A stretch of 64,000 nucleotides of DNA from Bacteroides stercorirosoris (GTDB lineage Bacteria > Bacteroidota > Bacteroidia > Bacteroidales > Bacteroidaceae). The number at the start of each line of letters is the position of its first letter. Position 1 is the stretch's first letter. This document shows, in pieces, positions 42,410 through 50,891 of the stretch. Under the pieces are notes generated by a model, which worked only from the letters and a program-made list of their open reading frames with translations, did no database searches and was not told the origin of the DNA. The stretch covers positions 79,133 to 143,132 of the forward strand of contig NZ_FQZN01000017.1 in NCBI RefSeq assembly GCF_900142015.1, given 5' to 3'. Both the position numbers and the translations under genes were made by a program.

Positions 42410-43270
42410 CTATCGTTCGGACAAAATCAATTTATCACCTTCGCGGGAACACTTCAGAGTAAGTGCCCAACAAATCAGTTCAGCCACCGCTTCGGGCGAA
42501 CTGTCTTCAAATTCGATAGTCAGCTTCCGTTTTCCTAAAGCTGACGAACCGGCCTTTATCTGCAAGGCAGAAGCTTCCGCATTTACTACTCGCAGGACAT
42601 CTTCCAGACACTCGTCCTTGAAACGTATATTCCGGGTATAGCGCCCGAATGCATCGAAATCTGTCGTCTCGCTCAACTGCAACTGTTGCGCCTGTAACGT
42701 CACTGTTTCTCCTGCATTCACAAACACGCTTTGCCCGCCTTGCTTCATAGAAACCTTCACCTTGCCCCGCTGTACGGACAGTTTGAAGGGGCCATCCTCG
42801 TGACTACGGACATTGAAAGCCGTGCCCAGGACCTCTATCCGCACCTTCTCTGTTTCAATAAGGAAAGCTTGCGCCTGCTTTTTAGCCACATCAAAAAAGG
42901 CTTCTCCCTGCAGGTTGACCATTCTTTTGTCCGTAGCAAAATGTTCGGGATACTGTAAAGTGCTTTCCTGTGCCAGATAAACAACCGAGCCGTCTTCAAG
43001 GGTAGTGACCAGTGTAGACGACTCCCGGTTCTCTTGTGTCACCAGATTCAAATCTACATCCCCACTTCCCGGCACAAACCACAAGGCGGACGCCAGCCAG
43101 ACAAAACCCGCAATCACGGCAGCCACCATCGTTCCCCATTTCAGGAGAAGCGTGCGGCGCACTGCACGTCCTCGTCCTGCCTCTGCCAACAGGTGGTCTT
43201 CATTCAAACGGGCATACAAACGTTCCCATGCCTCATCCGTCTTCGTCCTATTTTTATTCACTTCAATCAT
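42410..43270 (-). CDS. FecR-type anti-sigma factor
   Basis: A 286-residue single-pass membrane protein. The cytoplasmic N-terminus (about 1-45) is followed by a membrane helix (GTMVAAVIAGFVWLASALW). The periplasmic part is the FecR domain (TLEDGSVVYLAQESTLQYPE, GEAFFDVAKK, VEVLGTAFNVRSHED), and the last 75 residues form the STN-like DUF4974 end (ECLEDVLRVVNAEASALQIK). FecR proteins hold the sigma factor until a receptor signals. It overlaps the sigma gene by 4 bp. Confidence 0.93.
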   Translation of the reverse strand: MIEVNKNRTKTDEAWERLYARLNEDHLLAEAGRGRAVRRTLLLKWGTMVAAVIAGFVWLASALWFVPGSGDVDLNLVTQENRESSTLVTTLEDGSVVYLAQESTLQYPEHFATDKRMVNLQGEAFFDVAKKQAQAFLIETEKVRIEVLGTAFNVRSHEDGPFKLSVQRGKVKVSMKQGGQSVFVNAGETVTLQAQQLQLSETTDFDAFGRYTRNIRFKDECLEDVLRVVNAEASALQIKAGSSALGKRKLTIEFEDSSPEAVAELICWALTLKCSREGDKLILSER

Positions 43271-43821
43271 CTCGTAAGAATATAATTATCAATTTCATTT
43301 CGTAAGGTCCGGAGCGCTTTCGTCATCTCAGCCTCTACCGTCTTGACGGACAGAGAGAGCAGCGAGGCAATCTCCGTATATTTCTTTCCCTCCATGCGGT
43401 GCATTTCAAAAATCCGCAGTCTCCGTCCGGGCAGTTTATCGAGGGTGTGACGAATCAGCCCCTGCAACTCTTCATACTCCAACTGCCGATGAGGATCGGA
43501 CGCCTGCTGAGCAGTGGCATCACTTGCCAATACATACTCCCGATACCGCTCCTTGACCTCCTTGTGCTGGCAGTATTGAAGAGCCTCATTGCGCACGGCC
43601 TTGTACAGATAGCTTTTTACGGACTGGAAAATCTGCAAGTGTTCCCGGTCTTTCCAAAAGACGTAAAACAATTCTTCCACAATTTCCTCAGCCGCCTCCA
43701 TCTCTCCCGTAATGCCTGCGGCATACCAGCAAAGAGGGGAATAGTAACGGCGGAAGATTTCCTCAAACGCCTTTATATCGCCCTCTTTTACTTTAGTCAG
43801 TATGAATAGTTCATTCAGCAT
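43267..43821 (-). CDS. RNA polymerase ECF sigma factor (FecI-like)
   Basis: A 184-residue factor. Region 2 has FRRYYSPLCWYAAGITGEME and VEELFYVFWKDREHLQIFQS. Region 4 has LPGRRLRIFEMHRMEGKKYT followed by EIASLLSLSVKTVEAEMTKA. It is the Bacteroides family-1 type of RNA polymerase sigma-70 factor coupled to FecR. The overlapped FecR gene and the STN protein follow. The 420-residue homologue of the STN protein lies just upstream on the same strand, 48 bp away. Confidence 0.93.
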   Translation of the reverse strand: MLNELFILTKVKEGDIKAFEEIFRRYYSPLCWYAAGITGEMEAAEEIVEELFYVFWKDREHLQIFQSVKSYLYKAVRNEALQYCQHKEVKERYREYVLASDATAQQASDPHRQLEYEELQGLIRHTLDKLPGRRLRIFEMHRMEGKKYTEIASLLSLSVKTVEAEMTKALRTLRNEIDNYILTR

Positions 43822-43869
43822 ATCCCGGAATTATTGTGGTCTCCAAATATAAGCAAAACTATCTGAAAT

Positions 43870-45132
43870 CTAACGTGATTGCTTTTTCAATTTGCTCACT
43901 GCATGCTCCAGAGACTCCGTAGGTTCAATAATGTTGTATGCTTTCCAGAAGTCTTCGTTCCAGTATTCGTCTACCATATCATAGAATACTTGCTTTTCCT
44001 TGAACGCTTTCTTGCTGGGAATGGCTGCGAAGTTACTCTCTTTCCTGTCCGTCACCACCATTTCGGAGAATGCCGTGTAGCTCGAAGAGAACAAACGCTT
44101 TTTCCAGTCGCACTTGAAACGTATTTCATTCCGGATATAATTCAGATATGTCCGTCCATCCTTTTCCTTATACGTCACCAGGTAAGAGACTTCCTGTGGT
44201 CTGAACCGCAACCCGAGAGGTTTCTTATGGAGAATAGCCTCCACCGCCTTCACCCTGTTCTGCATATCCAATGAAAACTCCGCACGGGTGAATGCCAGTT
44301 TCTCAAAATCAATATAGATTTTTCCGTAGAACAGCGCATACATCAGGCTGACTCTGGGGCGGAAACTGACCACGTACTGCATGCGGTTGTCCAGATTCAC
44401 GGGTTCCTCTATGCGAAAATCATAGTAATTCAGGTTTTCTATGCTCAGCAATGCATCCCCATTCTTCACAATATCCAGATAGATGGAGAGATTAGGCCCG
44501 CCCACTACCTTAACAGCCAGTGTATCGCCCGTCTTCTGACTCAACAGCCGACGGCCCTTCTGCAACTGCACCTTATCATTCGACGGTTCACGGTCACTGT
44601 ATGCCGTTTTAGAGACATCTATGACAGCTTCCGACACACTGATGTAACGGCGCCTCTTCTGTACGGTCTCCCGATAGAACGCGGTCAGCAGATTTTTGTC
44701 CACGGCATAGTTCGCCGGGATTTTCTTGATAGCCTCTTCCACAAGTCCGCGGGCGTTATTGCCGAAGATGACAATCTCATTCAGCATATTAGGAGCCGGC
44801 AGCATCCAGATTGTCAGATCGGATACATCTTTATTTTCTTTCAGGGAGATTTGAGTATTAAGATATCCGATATGGGAAACTTCCAGTCCACGAACGACTT
44901 CCGCATCCTTAATCTTCAAAGAGAACACACCGTCCGCATTCGTAACGGTTCCGATATTCGTACCGGGAACAGACACATTCACGTTTTCCAGCTTCCTCTT
45001 GTTATCCTTATTCTTCACTATCCCTGTGACAGTGAAATAGCTTTCAACTTCGTCCTGTGCCCATAGAGGTGAAACGTCCAATAGCAAAAATGCCATCAAC
45101 CACCCAAATGTAATTCCAACTAACTTTTTCAT
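43870..45132 (-). CDS. CarboxypepD_reg-domain protein of the sigma/FecR locus
   Basis: A 420-residue protein with a signal peptide (cleavage near PLWAQ), a CarboxypepD_reg domain (about 33-115: VTGIVKNKDNKRKLENVNVS, then VSHIGYLNTQISLKENK), and a C-terminal region of about 290 residues with beta-strand character that matches the end of the STN protein downstream. It lacks STN. It lies ahead of the sigma gene by 48 bp and is probably part of the same unit. The two proteins look like duplicates, one with and one without STN. Confidence 0.82.
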   Translation of the reverse strand: MKKLVGITFGWLMAFLLLDVSPLWAQDEVESYFTVTGIVKNKDNKRKLENVNVSVPGTNIGTVTNADGVFSLKIKDAEVVRGLEVSHIGYLNTQISLKENKDVSDLTIWMLPAPNMLNEIVIFGNNARGLVEEAIKKIPANYAVDKNLLTAFYRETVQKRRRYISVSEAVIDVSKTAYSDREPSNDKVQLQKGRRLLSQKTGDTLAVKVVGGPNLSIYLDIVKNGDALLSIENLNYYDFRIEEPVNLDNRMQYVVSFRPRVSLMYALFYGKIYIDFEKLAFTRAEFSLDMQNRVKAVEAILHKKPLGLRFRPQEVSYLVTYKEKDGRTYLNYIRNEIRFKCDWKKRLFSSSYTAFSEMVVTDRKESNFAAIPSKKAFKEKQVFYDMVDEYWNEDFWKAYNIIEPTESLEHAVSKLKKQSR

Positions 45133-45395
45133 CTTCGTATGATTTTAAAGGTGAACAATTCTTGTCTTCTACATATAAGATTGCCCAGAACTGAAAAACC
45201 CTATCAATTTACGAAGAAAAAATAAGGAAAATGTTTCTGAAAGGAAATATTTCCAACAAACCTCATCTAACCGCCCAATAGTGAAAGAATACAAAAACAG
45301 CCACTAATCATTTGCATATGCGAACATTGATTCAAACCTATTGTTCTCTTGCGATGAATAGACAAAGTATTCACCTTACAAAACATTTAACAGCT

Positions 45396-45851
45396 ATGAG
45401 AACAATTCATCTGATAGTCATTCATTGTTCCGCAACAAAGGAAAATGATACGTTAACAGAAATGGAGTTAGAAAAGTCGCACCGGCAACGTGGGTTAAAT
45501 GGTATCGGCTACCATTATTATATCCGGAAGAACGGGGATATAAAAAGCACACGCCACATTCGGAAGCCTGGGGCGCATGCGAGAGGTCACAATATTAATA
45601 GTATTGCGATATGCTATGAGGGTGGACTCAATTGTCATGGAGTCCCCAAAGATACACGCACCGAATGGCAAAAGCACTCCATGACAGTCTTACTCAGGAC
45701 GCTTCTCATCGATTTCCCGCTATGCCACATCTGCGGACATCGCGATTTACCTCAAATGGCTGATGCCAACTCACAGGTAGAACCGGAATCCTGGCTGGAA
45801 GAATGTCCCTGTTTTGATGCCGCTACGGAGTTCAGGAATTTACGCCAATAA
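45396..45851 (+). CDS. N-acetylmuramoyl-L-alanine amidase (phage-type)
   Basis: A protein of 151 residues with the amidase_2 fold. Zinc-binding His residues are in IHCSAT and in CGHRDL, the substrate Tyr region is GIGYHYYIRKNGDI, and the C-terminal Cys is in ECPCF. It has no signal peptide when started at the ATG at 45396; upstream in-frame ATGs would add about 28 unlikely residues. This short type occurs as a phage- or conjugative-element-borne lysin in Bacteroides. It cuts the bond between MurNAc and L-alanine. It stands alone and may be a lone prophage leftover. Confidence 0.9.
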   Translation: MRTIHLIVIHCSATKENDTLTEMELEKSHRQRGLNGIGYHYYIRKNGDIKSTRHIRKPGAHARGHNINSIAICYEGGLNCHGVPKDTRTEWQKHSMTVLLRTLLIDFPLCHICGHRDLPQMADANSQVEPESWLEECPCFDAATEFRNLRQ

Positions 45852-45881
45852 GGTTTCTTCAGAGGGGATCGCCTTTGCCCG

Positions 45882-46115
45882 TTATCTGTTCCGGTAATTC
45901 AGAGGTGAAACCCCTTTGTATCTTTTAAAGAATTTGCTCAGTACGGCCTGGTCCGAGAAATTCAGTTCTTCGGCTATCTGTGATATAGGTATATTCGTTT
46001 CATCCAACACCTTGCAGACTTCGCACATAAGTGACTGGCTAATCCAGGAGTACATCGTCTTGTTTGACAGTTCTTTGACCACACGTCCCCAAGTATTGGG
46101 GAGTAACGTATAATT
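45882..46115 (-). pseudogene. AraC-family regulator fragment (C-terminal DNA-binding domain)
   Basis: The open frame reads LLPNTWGRVVKELSNKTMYS, then WISQSLMCEVCKVLDETNIP, then ISQIAEELNFSDQAVLSKFF and VSPLNYRNR. This is the two-helix-turn-helix DNA-binding half of an AraC protein. A stop codon lies immediately upstream and no sensing domain is present, so the gene is truncated at its 5' end. A GTG at 46082 could still start a 66-residue protein. Two tandem 11-bp CGTGCCAAATA repeats lie just upstream. Confidence 0.75.
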
Positions 46116-46130
46116 TCACCAATTAAGACG

Positions 46131-46152
46131 CGTGCCAAATACGTGCCAAATA
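46131..46152. repeat. Tandem 11-bp direct repeat
   Basis: CGTGCCAAATA occurs twice, back to back, at 46131-46141 and 46142-46152. It sits between the truncated AraC gene and dnaK. It may mark a recombination scar. On the minus strand it resembles a sigma-54 element, which I discount below. Confidence 0.6.
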
Positions 46153-46208
46153 TAAGGCAAATATCGATAAACATATCATAACAAGCCAACACCCTCAAAA
46201 CGCAGAAA

Positions 46209-46235
46209 GAGCCGTAGGTCATTGCCCTACAGCTC
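46209..46235 (-). terminator. Terminator of dnaK
   Basis: On the minus strand the stem GAGCTGTAGG...CCTACGGCTC (46235-46226 and 46218-46209) is followed by TTTCTGC. It lies 36 bp after the dnaK stop codon. The T tract is short. Confidence 0.6.
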
Positions 46236-46270
46236 ATTCTTTTAATATTCTAATCGTTTATCAATCGATT

Positions 46271-48190
46271 TTACTTCACTTCCTCAAAATCAGCATCCTG
46301 CACATTATCACCATGCTTGCTATTATCCTGAGCACCGCCAGCTTGTCCGGCATTCATATCAGGACCAGCCTGGGCACCACCTTGTGCACCGCTTTGTGCA
46401 TACATCTCAGCGCTTGCAGCCTGGAATGCAGTGTTCAATTCTGCCATTGCAGTATCTACCGCAGCCAAATCCTGTGCTTTGTGAGCGTCTTTCAGTTTCT
46501 GCAAAGCAGACTCAATCGGAGCTTTCTTTTCAGCCGGCAGCTTGTCGCCTAATTCCTTCAACTGATTTTCAGTAGTGAAAATCATTGAGTCAGCCTGGTT
46601 CAGCTTATCAATCTTCTCACGTTCTTTCTTATCAGCTTCAGCATTAGCTTCAGCCTCAGCCTTCATTCTGTCAATCTCGTCTTTGCTCAAACCGCTGGAA
46701 GCCTCGATACGGATTGCTTGTTCCTTACCGGTAGCCTTATCCTTGGCAGATACCTTCAAGATACCATTAGCATCGATGTCAAACGTTACCTCAATCTGAG
46801 GAACACCACGACGAGCCGGAGCAATACCTGTCAGATTGAACTGACCGATGGATTTGTTCTGCGCAGCCATCGGACGTTCACCCTGCAATACGTGGATGGT
46901 AACTTCCGTCTGGTTGTCGGCAGCTGTAGAGAAAGTTTCGCTCTTCTTGCACGGAATAGTAGTGTTAGCGTCAATCAACTTCGTCATTACACCACCCAGA
47001 GTTTCAATACCCATAGACAGCGGAGTAACATCCAGCAATACTACACCCTTGATTTCATCCGTCAATACAGCACCCTGCACAGCAGCACCCACTGCTACTA
47101 CTTCATCCGGGTTCACACCTTTGGAAGGAGCCTTGCCGAAGAAATCTTCAACCAACTTCTGTACAGCCGGAATACGGGAAGAACCACCTACGAGGATTAC
47201 TTCGTCGATATCAGCATTATTCAAACCGGCATCAGACATAGCCTTCTTACAGGGTTCCAGACAAGCTTGAATCAGACTATGAGCCAGAGCTTCAAACTTA
47301 GCACGAGTCAAAGTCTTAACCAAGTGCTTGGGCACACCACCTACCGGCATGATGTACGGCAAGTTGATTTCAGTGCTTGTAGAAGAAGACAATTCAATCT
47401 TAGCCTTTTCAGCAGCTTCTTTCAGACGTTGCATAGCCATCGGATCCTGAGTCAGGTCGGCACCTTCGTCGTTCTTGAATTCTTCTGCCAGCCAGTTGAT
47501 GATTACCTGGTCAAAGTCGTCACCACCGAGGTGAGTGTCACCGTTTGTTGACAATACTTCGAACACACCGCCACCGAATTCAAGGATAGAGATATCGAAT
47601 GTACCACCACCAAGGTCGAATACGGCAACCTTCATATCTTTGTTCGCTTTGTCGATACCGTAAGCCAATGCAGCGGCTGTCGGTTCGTTCACGATACGTT
47701 TCACTTCCAGACCGGCAATCTGACCGGCTTCTTTGGTAGCCTGACGCTGAGAATCGGAGAAGTAAGCCGGAACGGTGATGACAGCTTCCGTAACTTCCTG
47801 TCCTAAATAGTCCTCAGCAGTCTTCTTCATTTTCTGAAGAATCATGGCTGAAATTTCCTGCGGAGTATACAGACGGCCGTCTATATCCACACGCGGCATA
47901 TTGTTGTCACCCTTTACAACCTTGTAAGGCATACGGGCAATTTCTTTTTGTACCTGATCCCATGTTTCGCCCATGAAACGTTTGATTGAGAACACGGTTC
48001 TGGTCGGGTTCGTGATAGCCTGACGTTTTGCAGGGTCACCCACCTTACGCTCGCCGCCATCTACGAATGCTACGATAGACGGAGTAGTGCGTTTTCCTTC
48101 ACTGTTTGCAATTACTACAGGTTCGTTTCCTTCGAATACAGAAACGCAAGAGTTTGTAGTTCCTAAGTCAATACCAATAATTTTTCCCAT
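46271..48190 (-). CDS. dnaK: Chaperone protein DnaK (Hsp70)
   Basis: A 639-residue Hsp70. The ATPase domain holds GIDLGTTNSCV, VFDLGGGTFDISIL and VGGSSRIPAVQ; the substrate-binding domain (about 385-500) and the helical lid follow. The C-terminal tail is Gly/Ala/Gln-rich and ends QDADFEEVK, close to the EEVD-like ends of DnaK. It refolds proteins with DnaJ and GrpE, which are not in the window. No vegetative -7 element is seen upstream, but a palindrome and a sigma-54-like element are (48263-48334). Confidence 0.98.
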   Translation of the reverse strand: MGKIIGIDLGTTNSCVSVFEGNEPVVIANSEGKRTTPSIVAFVDGGERKVGDPAKRQAITNPTRTVFSIKRFMGETWDQVQKEIARMPYKVVKGDNNMPRVDIDGRLYTPQEISAMILQKMKKTAEDYLGQEVTEAVITVPAYFSDSQRQATKEAGQIAGLEVKRIVNEPTAAALAYGIDKANKDMKVAVFDLGGGTFDISILEFGGGVFEVLSTNGDTHLGGDDFDQVIINWLAEEFKNDEGADLTQDPMAMQRLKEAAEKAKIELSSSTSTEINLPYIMPVGGVPKHLVKTLTRAKFEALAHSLIQACLEPCKKAMSDAGLNNADIDEVILVGGSSRIPAVQKLVEDFFGKAPSKGVNPDEVVAVGAAVQGAVLTDEIKGVVLLDVTPLSMGIETLGGVMTKLIDANTTIPCKKSETFSTAADNQTEVTIHVLQGERPMAAQNKSIGQFNLTGIAPARRGVPQIEVTFDIDANGILKVSAKDKATGKEQAIRIEASSGLSKDEIDRMKAEAEANAEADKKEREKIDKLNQADSMIFTTENQLKELGDKLPAEKKAPIESALQKLKDAHKAQDLAAVDTAMAELNTAFQAASAEMYAQSGAQGGAQAGPDMNAGQAGGAQDNSKHGDNVQDADFEEVK

Positions 48191-48262
48191 GATCGTTACT
48201 ATTTTATTTGTTATTATTCAAGTTTCATCTCGTCTGCCTCAGCAGCAGACGCCAATAGAAAG

Positions 48263-48334
48263 ACAAACGTCGTGCCAAATTGTTCAGAAGGGTTGTAATT
48301 TTATTGCTTGGCAGAAAGGCTGTCAGTTTGGCAG
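48263..48334 (-). promoter_or_regulatory. Putative sigma-54-like promoter and palindrome of dnaK
   Basis: On the minus strand TTTGGCACGACGTTTGTC gives GG at 48276-48275, ten bases, then GT at 48264-48263, close to the GG-N10-GC spacing of RpoN promoters. A palindrome CTGTCAGTTTGGCAG (48320-48334, centre 48327) lies 52 bp upstream of the GG. A related half site (TTGTAATTTT, 48293-48302) lies about 20 bp upstream of the GG. The same arrangement is found before clpB. Confidence 0.55.
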
Positions 48335-48448
48335 AATTCTTCCATACTTTTCTGTCGAAAATTACCATATGTTAATCTCCGTCCTGCGCAAAAACACTAC
48401 TTTTGCAGGCGAAAACAGGAATAGCCTGTATCTCGTAACTAACATATT

Positions 48449-49882
48449 ATGGAAAGAGACAATATTGATTTTAAAAACATGGACATCGCGGCATTGTTCC
48501 GCAAATTATTACTTCCCACTGTACTGGGCATGATATTTTCTGCCCTATTCGTCATTACAGACGGGATATTCGTAGGAAAAGGTATCGGCAGCGACGCACT
48601 TGCAGCAGTAAATATAGTAGCACCGTTATGGTTATTCTCCACCGGTGTCGGGTTGATGTTTGGTGTAGGGGCATCCGTTGTGGCATCTATCCATCTATCT
48701 CACGGAAAGGTAAAGGCTGCCCGCATCAATATCACACAGTCCATAGTCATATCCTCACTATTACTGATAACCACCTCTACCCTATTCTGTTTCTTTGCCC
48801 CTCAGGTGGTGCACTTATTGGGTGGTTCGGAACGATTGACTCCATTGGCAGTGGAATATATGTTATGGTTTGTTCCGTTCTCGGTATTTACCGCCTTGCT
48901 CAATTCAGGTATGTTCTTCCTGCGTCTGGACGGTTCGCCTAATTTTGCCATGATGTGCAACGTAGTGGCTGCCGTGCTGAACATCATCCTTGATTACCTG
49001 TTCATCTTCCCCTTTGGCTGGGGAATGTTCGGTGCTGCCATTGCCAGTGCCGTCGGCACTACGGTCGGCGCACTGATGATAATCATTTATCTCTCCCGCC
49101 GCAAATGTTCCCTGCGCTTCTACCCTGTGAAGTTGAGCCGCAAAAGTATGCAACTGACCCGCCGTAACATAGGTTATATGTGCCATCTGGGTTCCTCCGC
49201 GTTCCTGTGCGAAGTAGCCATTGCCTGTATGATGTTTGTCGGCAACATCGTGTTCATCCATTATCTGAAGGAAGAAGGGGTGGCAGCGTTCAGCATAGCC
49301 TGTTACTTCTTTCCTATTATATTTATGGTGTACAATGCCATTGCCCAATCCGCACAGCCCATCATCAGCTACAATCACGGACTGCACAAGGAAACCCGTG
49401 TCCGCCGTGCCTACCTGCTGGCACTGAAAACAGCCATTTGTTGCGGTGCAGCTTTTGCACTGATAACCATATTGTTCAGTCCTGAGATTGTCTCCATGTT
49501 CATTGACCGCAGTTATCCGGCTTACGAAATAGCCAGTAAAGGCCTTCCCCTGTATGCCACCGGATTTATTTTCTTTGCAGCCAACATTGTTTCCATCGGC
49601 TATTTCCAGAGTGTGGAGCGGGCACGTTATGCCACTATCATCACCCTGTTGCGCGGTTTTGTCTTGCTGACGGCTTGTTTCTTCGGGCTTCCTTTACTCC
49701 TCGGCAATTCGGGTATCTGGCTGGCAACTCCGTTGGCTGAATTACTGACCACTCTCTTCATACTCATTATTTATATAAGGGCAAAAAGGAAGCGCGAAAA
49801 AAATATAGTATCTTTGCAACATGGAAACAATGATAAAGAAATTCTGCCAAAGATACAGACTCCCGGAAGAAAGCCTGCGTGA
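48449..49882 (+). CDS. MATE-family efflux transporter
   Basis: A 477-residue protein with about twelve membrane helices. Signatures include FRKLLLPTVLGMIFSALFVI and the DGIFVGKGIG helix. The last 40 residues are polar and reach 62 bp into the next gene in another frame. It differs clearly from the MATE pump at 18305-19642 in sequence, but the gene order (MATE then Crp/Fnr) is the same, so the pair looks like a repeated module. Substrate unknown. Confidence 0.9.
   Translation: MERDNIDFKNMDIAALFRKLLLPTVLGMIFSALFVITDGIFVGKGIGSDALAAVNIVAPLWLFSTGVGLMFGVGASVVASIHLSHGKVKAARINITQSIVISSLLLITTSTLFCFFAPQVVHLLGGSERLTPLAVEYMLWFVPFSVFTALLNSGMFFLRLDGSPNFAMMCNVVAAVLNIILDYLFIFPFGWGMFGAAIASAVGTTVGALMIIIYLSRRKCSLRFYPVKLSRKSMQLTRRNIGYMCHLGSSAFLCEVAIACMMFVGNIVFIHYLKEEGVAAFSIACYFFPIIFMVYNAIAQSAQPIISYNHGLHKETRVRRAYLLALKTAICCGAAFALITILFSPEIVSMFIDRSYPAYEIASKGLPLYATGFIFFAANIVSIGYFQSVERARYATIITLLRGFVLLTACFFGLPLLLGNSGIWLATPLAELLTTLFILIIYIRAKRKREKNIVSLQHGNNDKEILPKIQTPGRKPA
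49809..49816 (+). promoter_or_regulatory. Internal promoter -7 element before the second Crp/Fnr gene
   Basis: TATCTTTG ends only 4 bp before the ATG at 49821, inside the 3' end of the MATE gene. If used, the transcript would start at or next to the ATG, giving a leaderless or very short leader, or the start would be the second ATG at 49830. No good -33 element is seen. Confidence 0.4.
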
Positions 49883-50396
49883 ACTTTTGTCACACATGAC
49901 AGAATATCACTTCAGTAAGGGGGAAACGATTGTACAAGAAGGAGAACGCAATACTAATTTTTATATTCTAAAGAAAGGTATCTGGCGCTCTTACTACATG
50001 ATGGATGGAACCGAAAGCTCTCTCTGGTTTGCCGGAACAGGCGAGATAGCCTTTTGCTCATGGGGATACGTCAACAATGAAGTTTCTTTGGTCAATGTTG
50101 AATCCGTGAATGAAAGCGCCGCCTACTGCATTGCCAAATCCGCTCTGGAGGAACTTTTCAATAAATCCATCGGATTAGCCAATTTCGGCAGGAAAGTTTT
50201 TGAACAGGAAATCCTGCTCATTGACAGTTACACAGTGGCATACGGCACTCCCAGCGCCAAAGAACGCTACCTGACTTTAATGGAAGAAAACCCGGAACTA
50301 TTGCAAGATGTCCCACTGAAACATCTTGCATCGTATCTATATATCACGCCACAATCTTTGAGCAGAATACGGGCAGGTCTGAAAAGAAGGAAATAA
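49821..50396 (+). CDS. Crp/Fnr-family regulator
   Basis: A 191-residue protein. The N-terminal beta roll (about 30-110: YHFSKGETIVQEGERNTNFY, GTGEIAFCSWGYVNN) is followed by a dimer helix and a winged helix ending LASYLYITPQSLSRIRAGLK. No Fnr-type Cys pattern is present. It overlaps the MATE gene by 62 bp. Its closest relatives in the window are the third Crp/Fnr protein (50892-51455) and, less so, the one at 19662. Confidence 0.9.
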   Translation: METMIKKFCQRYRLPEESLRELLSHMTEYHFSKGETIVQEGERNTNFYILKKGIWRSYYMMDGTESSLWFAGTGEIAFCSWGYVNNEVSLVNVESVNESAAYCIAKSALEELFNKSIGLANFGRKVFEQEILLIDSYTVAYGTPSAKERYLTLMEENPELLQDVPLKHLASYLYITPQSLSRIRAGLKRRK

Positions 50397-50568
50397 TTCG
50401 TTAACGGACGCCTCAAATTTTCTGTCATTTCAGTTATGAATATGTTTCAACTTCTGATTCGCATGATTAGTTTGCACATCTAAGTGTAACCAACTTCCAG
50501 CGATGCCTGAATTAATTCTCTTCGCTCCATCAATTAAGTTTCTTCATTGCAAGAAATAAGTAAGACGT

Positions 50569-50656
50569 TTATAGGCAGCCAATGGGTTGGTTATAAGCGC
50601 CCAATAAGTCGGCTATAAACAGCCCACTGGCTGGTTATAAGCAGCCTACTATTTTG
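50569..50656. repeat. 22-bp tandem array C (4 units)
   Basis: Units start at 50569, 50591, 50613 and 50635. The general form is TTATAAGCAGCCNACTGGNT plus GG. The core TATAA(A/G)(C/G)NGCC is kept while the 3' half varies (unit 2 reads CCAATAAGTCGG). It lies in the 495-bp gap between two Crp/Fnr genes, which otherwise holds only A/T-rich sequence and the promoter of the third gene. The 22-bp period is the same as in arrays A and B. Confidence 0.8.
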
Positions 50657-50857
50657 ATGCATGAAAAAGAATTAATTATTGCACTGTAGGAAGTTAATTG
50701 ATGCACAGCTTGAAGTTAGTTATTCCCAATCAGAACAATCGCATCAAAAGTTTGCTTCATTTCTTTTCCATTTTTATGCGGCATTTGTATCAAATATCAG
50801 CCAAACGATACCAATGTTAACAAAGTATCATGCAGGCCAAATACAGCTTTATTGTAT

Positions 50858-50865
50858 TACCTTTG
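50858..50865 (+). promoter_or_regulatory. Promoter -7 element of the third Crp/Fnr gene
   Basis: TACCTTTG lies 26 bp before the ATG at 50892. It excludes a longer in-frame reading that would begin at 50701 or earlier. Upstream at a distance of about 20 bp is only TTTA-like sequence. Confidence 0.55.
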
Positions 50866-50891
50866 TGACCATAAACAAAAAACAGCATCCA

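Noticed and set aside
46131..46152. Sigma-54-like promoter (TTGGCACGTATTTGGC on the minus strand) before the AraC fragment
   Set aside because: The match arises from two tandem copies of an 11-bp repeat, the -12 element is TGGC instead of TTGC, and no palindrome lies about 52 bp upstream. The gene it would drive is a fragment.
46718..47551. 277-codon frame opposite dnaK
   Set aside because: Long frames antisense to dnaK are a known artefact of its codon usage. No start signal or domain is present.
17775..50656. CRISPR array for the 22-bp repeats
   Set aside because: Units are contiguous with no spacers, are shorter than CRISPR repeats, and no cas gene is present. They are recorded as tandem arrays.
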